Origin: an uncultured Bacilli bacterium
GTDB lineage: Bacteria > Bacillota_I > Bacilli_A > RF39 > UBA660
Assembly: GCA_947631135.1 (NCBI GenBank)
Contig: CANRKE010000049.1
Span: 1-8,927 of the forward strand
Length of the DNA stretch: 8,927 nt
Direction of reading: 5' to 3'
The notes below the pieces were generated by a model, which had not been told where the DNA came from, searched no databases, and saw only the letters and a list, made by a program, of their open reading frames with translations. The translations under genes were made by a program, and so were the position numbers. This document shows, piece after piece, positions 6,335 through 8,927 of the stretch. The first letter of the stretch is position 1; every line of letters starts with the position of its first letter.

Positions 6335-7936
6335 TTATATATTTTCTTTTTTCATTATATTATATATTTTTAACCAATTTTTATATTTGCATGTCTTTTT
6401 ACATTTACATTCATTACAATTTGGACATGATGGATTAATTAGTTTTAATTCGTGTATTATGTATAAATACTTAGAATCAATATTTTTATCTTCGATGTTT
6501 TCTAAATATTTTTTAATATTATTATTCTTAATATCTTTGCTAGGTTTTGAATTATTTTCATTTTTATAGCATACTAATGCATAAAATAATTCAAAACTTA
6601 TTTTATTATAATTTGTCTTAATATACTTTTCTGAATGAAAATAGTTTCCAACATTCATAAGAGTATATCTATCAATTTTTAGTATTTTTTTTAATACATT
6701 AATAGCAATTATCAATTTTTCTTTTGTATATTCTTTTTCAATATTATAAAAAATATTCTTTATTATATTATAATTAAAAATTACATATTGTTCATCTATA
6801 TCTAGAGTATAAATATTAGATAAATCAGGAATAAAAACTTTATAAACAGGAAATGACAAATATGAATAGTCTTTTATATATATATCATGGTGGTTTTCTT
6901 TTATAATTTTTAATAAATAATTATAATTATCTATGTTTTTATTTTTATCTATGAATATATTTATATTTTTATATGAGTATTCTTTATTACTTATAAGCAT
7001 TTCTTTTGGATGTATTCCATTATTACTTGTGTAGTTTTTAAACCAATTGGTGATTTTCTCTTTATTTGATAAGTTATCATAATTATTATTAATTGATTTC
7101 ATTTTATTATATAATTCTTTTTCACTTTTTAACCCTTGAAAAGCTTCTGTTAAACATCTTTGAATTGCTATATTAATATTAGGATCGCTACCCATAGTAA
7201 ATATATAATTTTTTTTAGTACTATCTAATATTAGAACACCTACAACTGGATATTTTCCTAATGTACAATCTTTTATTTCTATACAATAATTTAGACTTTC
7301 TAAATATTTAATTTTTTCATATATTGGTAAATCATCACTTATTTTAAAATTATTTAATTTAATTCTTTTTTCTAATATACTTCTATAACAATATCTTTCA
7401 AATATTTCACATATTCCTTGGCAAATTGCTTCATAATATGTGTTACCTGAACATAGACCGTTAGATAAAGAAGTACAATATATTAGTTTAATTGGTAGAA
7501 ATATTTCTTTTTGTTTTATTGGATTGTTAAATAAACTATGTAATTTATATTCATTACTTATTTTTTCTTTATCATAATTTTCATTATTAAAAAATGATTT
7601 TAATATGTTACCCTCATATTCTTCAAACTCCATATATTTATATAGTTTATTTTCTTTAAATGTTTCCTTATTTAAAAAATAATCGTTTATTAAATTTTTA
7701 CTCGCTAATCTTTCTAATAATTCAGCATAAGCAGATGCTTTAGCATATTTTTTAGATTCACCCTTACCATTTGTTCCGGTGTTATAAAAACCTTTAATTT
7801 CAATTCTTATAGAATAAAACTTTTTGTTAATTGTTTTTATTTTATATTCTTTAACATTAATTTTATTTTCTTTAAGTATTTTTTTAATTCTTCTAATTGT
7901 ATTTGATGGATTTTCGTCTTTTCTTACAACAATCAT
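6335..7936 (-). CDS. YcaO-family backbone-activating enzyme with C-terminal Cys-rich tail
   Basis: A 533-residue protein. Typical YcaO landmarks are GTNGKG (54-59) followed by KASAYAELLERL (67-78); SGNTYYEAICQGICEIFERY (163-182), the ATP/Mg-binding E-x3-Q-x3-E type segment; and DPNINIAIQRCLTEAFQG (251-268) with another conserved Glu. YcaO enzymes use ATP to activate a peptide backbone amide, giving azolines, thioamides or amidines. The Pro-rich C terminus (PxPxP) of azoline-forming members is absent. Instead the tail has C504, C507, C510, C512 and C516 (PSCPNCNECKCKKTC), which could bind zinc or an Fe-S cluster. No TfuA or ThiF/ocin-like partner is in the window. The start is the ATG at 7936: an upstream in-frame TTG abuts the ribosome binding site and is too close. 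It converges on the RiPP-like operon and could act on its precursor, whose core has two Cys, but it is transcribed separately and may serve another substrate. Confidence 0.92.
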   Translation of the reverse strand: MIVVRKDENPSNTIRRIKKILKENKINVKEYKIKTINKKFYSIRIEIKGFYNTGTNGKGESKKYAKASAYAELLERLASKNLINDYFLNKETFKENKLYKYMEFEEYEGNILKSFFNNENYDKEKISNEYKLHSLFNNPIKQKEIFLPIKLIYCTSLSNGLCSGNTYYEAICQGICEIFERYCYRSILEKRIKLNNFKISDDLPIYEKIKYLESLNYCIEIKDCTLGKYPVVGVLILDSTKKNYIFTMGSDPNINIAIQRCLTEAFQGLKSEKELYNKMKSINNNYDNLSNKEKITNWFKNYTSNNGIHPKEMLISNKEYSYKNINIFIDKNKNIDNYNYLLKIIKENHHDIYIKDYSYLSFPVYKVFIPDLSNIYTLDIDEQYVIFNYNIIKNIFYNIEKEYTKEKLIIAINVLKKILKIDRYTLMNVGNYFHSEKYIKTNYNKISFELFYALVCYKNENNSKPSKDIKNNNIKKYLENIEDKNIDSKYLYIIHELKLINPSCPNCNECKCKKTCKYKNWLKIYNIMKKENI

Positions 7937-7942
7937 ACACAA

Positions 7943-7949
7943 CTCCTCC
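7943..7949 (-). promoter_or_regulatory. Ribosome binding site of the YcaO gene
   Basis: GGAGGAG on the minus strand lies 6 bases upstream of the ATG at 7936. This selects that ATG over the TTG ending at 7942, which directly touches the site. I see no convincing -35/-10 pair for this gene in the AT-rich DNA upstream. Confidence 0.8.
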
Positions 7950-7987
7950 CATTTTTATTTTATCATAAATAAATATTTATTAAAATG

Positions 7988-7996
7988 TGTTATACT
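7988..7996 (+). promoter_or_regulatory. Extended -10 promoter for the metallophosphoesterase gene
   Basis: TGTTATACT is a near-consensus extended -10 element (TGn followed by TATACT). No good -35 hexamer is found 16-18 bases upstream, which is tolerated by extended -10 promoters. Transcription would start near 8003, leaving a leader of about 75 bases before the ATG at 8080. Confidence 0.5.
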
Positions 7997-8013
7997 AATA
8001 TTAGGTAAGAGAT

Positions 8014-8042
8014 AGTCTGAAAAATAATTATTTTTCATGACT
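8014..8042 (+). promoter_or_regulatory. Palindrome/hairpin in the metallophosphoesterase leader (possible operator)
   Basis: Bases 8018-8037 are a perfect 20-bp palindrome with half-site TGAAAAATAA. Flanking AGTC (8014-8017) and GACT (8039-8042) extend the pairing after a single bulged T at 8038. It lies just downstream of the predicted transcription start and upstream of the ribosome binding site at 8065-8070. It could therefore bind a dimeric repressor as DNA or fold in the RNA. There is no T-run after it, so it is not a terminator. Function is not known. Confidence 0.5.
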
Positions 8043-8079
8043 GGCGTAAGCTTTAAAATTGTGGAAAGGAATGATTTAT

Positions 8080-8790
8080 ATGAAATGTAAATTAGCTGTT
8101 TTTTCAGATATACACGGAAATTTAGAAGCGCTAGAAGCAATATTGAATGATATAAAAAATAATGACTACGATAAAGTATATTGTTTAGGAGATGTCATAG
8201 CACTTGGCCCTAATCCTAAAGAATGTTTAGATTTAATTATTAAAAACAATATTAAACTTATATTAGGTAATCATGAATTATACTATTTAAAAGGAACAAA
8301 TATTGAAAAAATGAACGATAATACAAAATTACATCAATCTTGGGTAAGAAGCATTTTAAATCATGAATATGAAAATTATTTAAATTCTTGTCCGTTAGTA
8401 ATTGAAAAAAAGATAGGTAATCATCGAATCTGTTTTGAACATTTTCTTATAAAAGATAATAGTTTACAATATCCATTTGAAGAATTAAGCATAATAAAAG
8501 ATGAATCAATTAAATACTTGGTTCATTCACTAAGTAATGATATTACCATTATAGGTCATGAACACAATTCATTTACAATTGTCAATAATAATAAATTAAT
8601 ATGTATAGGTAGTAGTGGATTATTAAAAGATGATAATACATTTTATTATTCTTTAGAAAATGTTAATAATAATTTGATTATTAAACTAAAAAATATTAAA
8701 TATGACAGAAAAAAATTAATCAATACACTTAATAATACTGAATATCCTGATAAATCTATTATAAGTAAATATTTTTTTTGGCATAAATAA
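8080..8790 (+). CDS. Calcineurin-like metallophosphoesterase
   Basis: A 236-residue protein of the small bacterial metallophosphoesterase family (YfcE/MJ0936-like two-metal hydrolases). Motifs run in order: FSDIHGN (8-14, Asp10 and His12), LGDVIALGPNP (36-46, Asp38), GNHE (63-66, Asn64 and His65), EHF (His121), and GHEH (159-162) near the end. These give the full metal-binding set. Members hydrolyse phosphomonoesters, phosphodiesters or nucleotides; the substrate cannot be read from the sequence. The start is the ATG at 8080, with AAAGGA at 8065-8070 as ribosome binding site at 9 bases. The earlier ATG at 8071 touches that site, and the TTG at 8059 precedes it. It has its own promoter and is divergent from the YcaO gene. 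It may be a housekeeping neighbour or a phosphatase partner of the phosphotransferase at 4506; nothing in the sequence decides. Confidence 0.92.
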   Translation: MKCKLAVFSDIHGNLEALEAILNDIKNNDYDKVYCLGDVIALGPNPKECLDLIIKNNIKLILGNHELYYLKGTNIEKMNDNTKLHQSWVRSILNHEYENYLNSCPLVIEKKIGNHRICFEHFLIKDNSLQYPFEELSIIKDESIKYLVHSLSNDITIIGHEHNSFTIVNNNKLICIGSSGLLKDDNTFYYSLENVNNNLIIKLKNIKYDRKKLINTLNNTEYPDKSIISKYFFWHK

Positions 8791-8927
8791 TAATGATAAA
8801 TATGAAAATAAAAAAATAAAATCACTATTTGCACAGTTCGGCTGTAAGAATTTAAATTTAAAGAACAGATTTAAATAAATCTTTATATTTTAGAGTAACA
8901 CTTGTAGAAAATGCTAATTCTAATAGA
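8791..8927. other. AT-rich tail without a clear gene
   Basis: After the metallophosphoesterase stop there is an A-rich stretch (about 8800-8821), a weak 4-bp hairpin ACAG-TTCGG-CTGT (8833-8845) and short ATTTAAAT-like palindromes. I see no convincing terminator for the gene at 8080 and no plus-strand frame. The minus-strand candidate is listed separately. Confidence 0.5.
8858..8926 (-). CDS. Possible C-terminal end of a minus-strand gene entering from the right (partial)
   Basis: On the minus strand a frame is open from the right edge for 22 codons and ends in TAA at 8860-8858, reading ...ELAFSTSVTLKYKDLFKSVL. Composition and codon choice look protein-like, and a gene converging on the metallophosphoesterase would fit the layout. 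However, 22 open codons occur easily by chance, and no family is recognisable. Confidence 0.28.
   Translation of the reverse strand, partial: LLELAFSTSVTLKYKDLFKSVL

Noticed and set aside
6324..6569. Small plus-strand hydrophobic protein
   Set aside because: It lies wholly antisense to the YcaO coding region, has no ribosome binding site, and its composition is the reverse image of Lys/Asn-rich codons.
8039..8070. ZTP-type riboswitch upstream of the metallophosphoesterase
   Set aside because: GACTGGCG resembles the first conserved block of that RNA, but the second conserved block (CCGCCTGGGC-like) is absent and the leader is too short.
8833..8845. Terminator hairpin ACAG-TTCGG-CTGT
   Set aside because: The stem is only 4 bp, with no T-run directly after it in either direction.

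Overview
The window is a very AT-rich stretch (clearly below 30% G+C by eye) with strong GGAGG-type ribosome binding sites, tightly overlapping genes, and UGA used as a stop at the ends of several genes while tryptophan is UGG. That fits a low-GC Firmicutes/Bacillota host such as an uncultured gut Clostridia or Bacilli. It argues against a UGA-Trp mollicute. No housekeeping gene pins down the taxon.

Bases 1-6257 are one compact plus-strand operon that enters the window from the left. In order it holds: the C-terminal part of a radical SAM/SPASM enzyme with a PqqD-like tail; a second radical SAM enzyme with a PqqD-like head and a shortened SPASM region; a 37-codon gene (1865-1978) for a peptide ending in ELGG-NYCSDSC; a HisC/CobD-fold PLP enzyme; a cobalamin-binding radical SAM enzyme; and a PEP-synthase-like phosphotransferase with ATP-grasp and phosphohistidine domains. 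The small peptide has its own excellent ribosome binding site and looks like the precursor of a ribosomally made, post-translationally modified peptide (RiPP). The layout is that of a RiPP pathway with at least five tailoring enzymes for a core of about seven residues. The product should therefore be a heavily remodelled small molecule rather than an ordinary bacteriocin.

A bidirectional terminator (6278-6317) separates the operon from a convergent YcaO-family gene (6335-7936, minus strand). YcaO enzymes activate peptide backbone amides to make azolines, thioamides or amidines. This one is plausibly a sixth tailoring enzyme, since the proposed core has two cysteines, but its membership of the pathway is inferred from proximity only. 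Divergent from it is a calcineurin-like metallophosphoesterase gene (8080-8790). It is preceded by an extended -10 promoter and a perfect 20-bp palindrome in the leader. The last 137 bases hold no clear gene, apart from a possible end of a minus-strand reading frame entering from the right.

No transporter, C39-type protease, lanthipeptide synthetase, mobile element, tRNA, rRNA or CRISPR array is visible. This combination of enzyme classes around such a short Cys-X3-Cys core is not one I recognise as a characterised RiPP class. It is the main candidate for an undescribed system.
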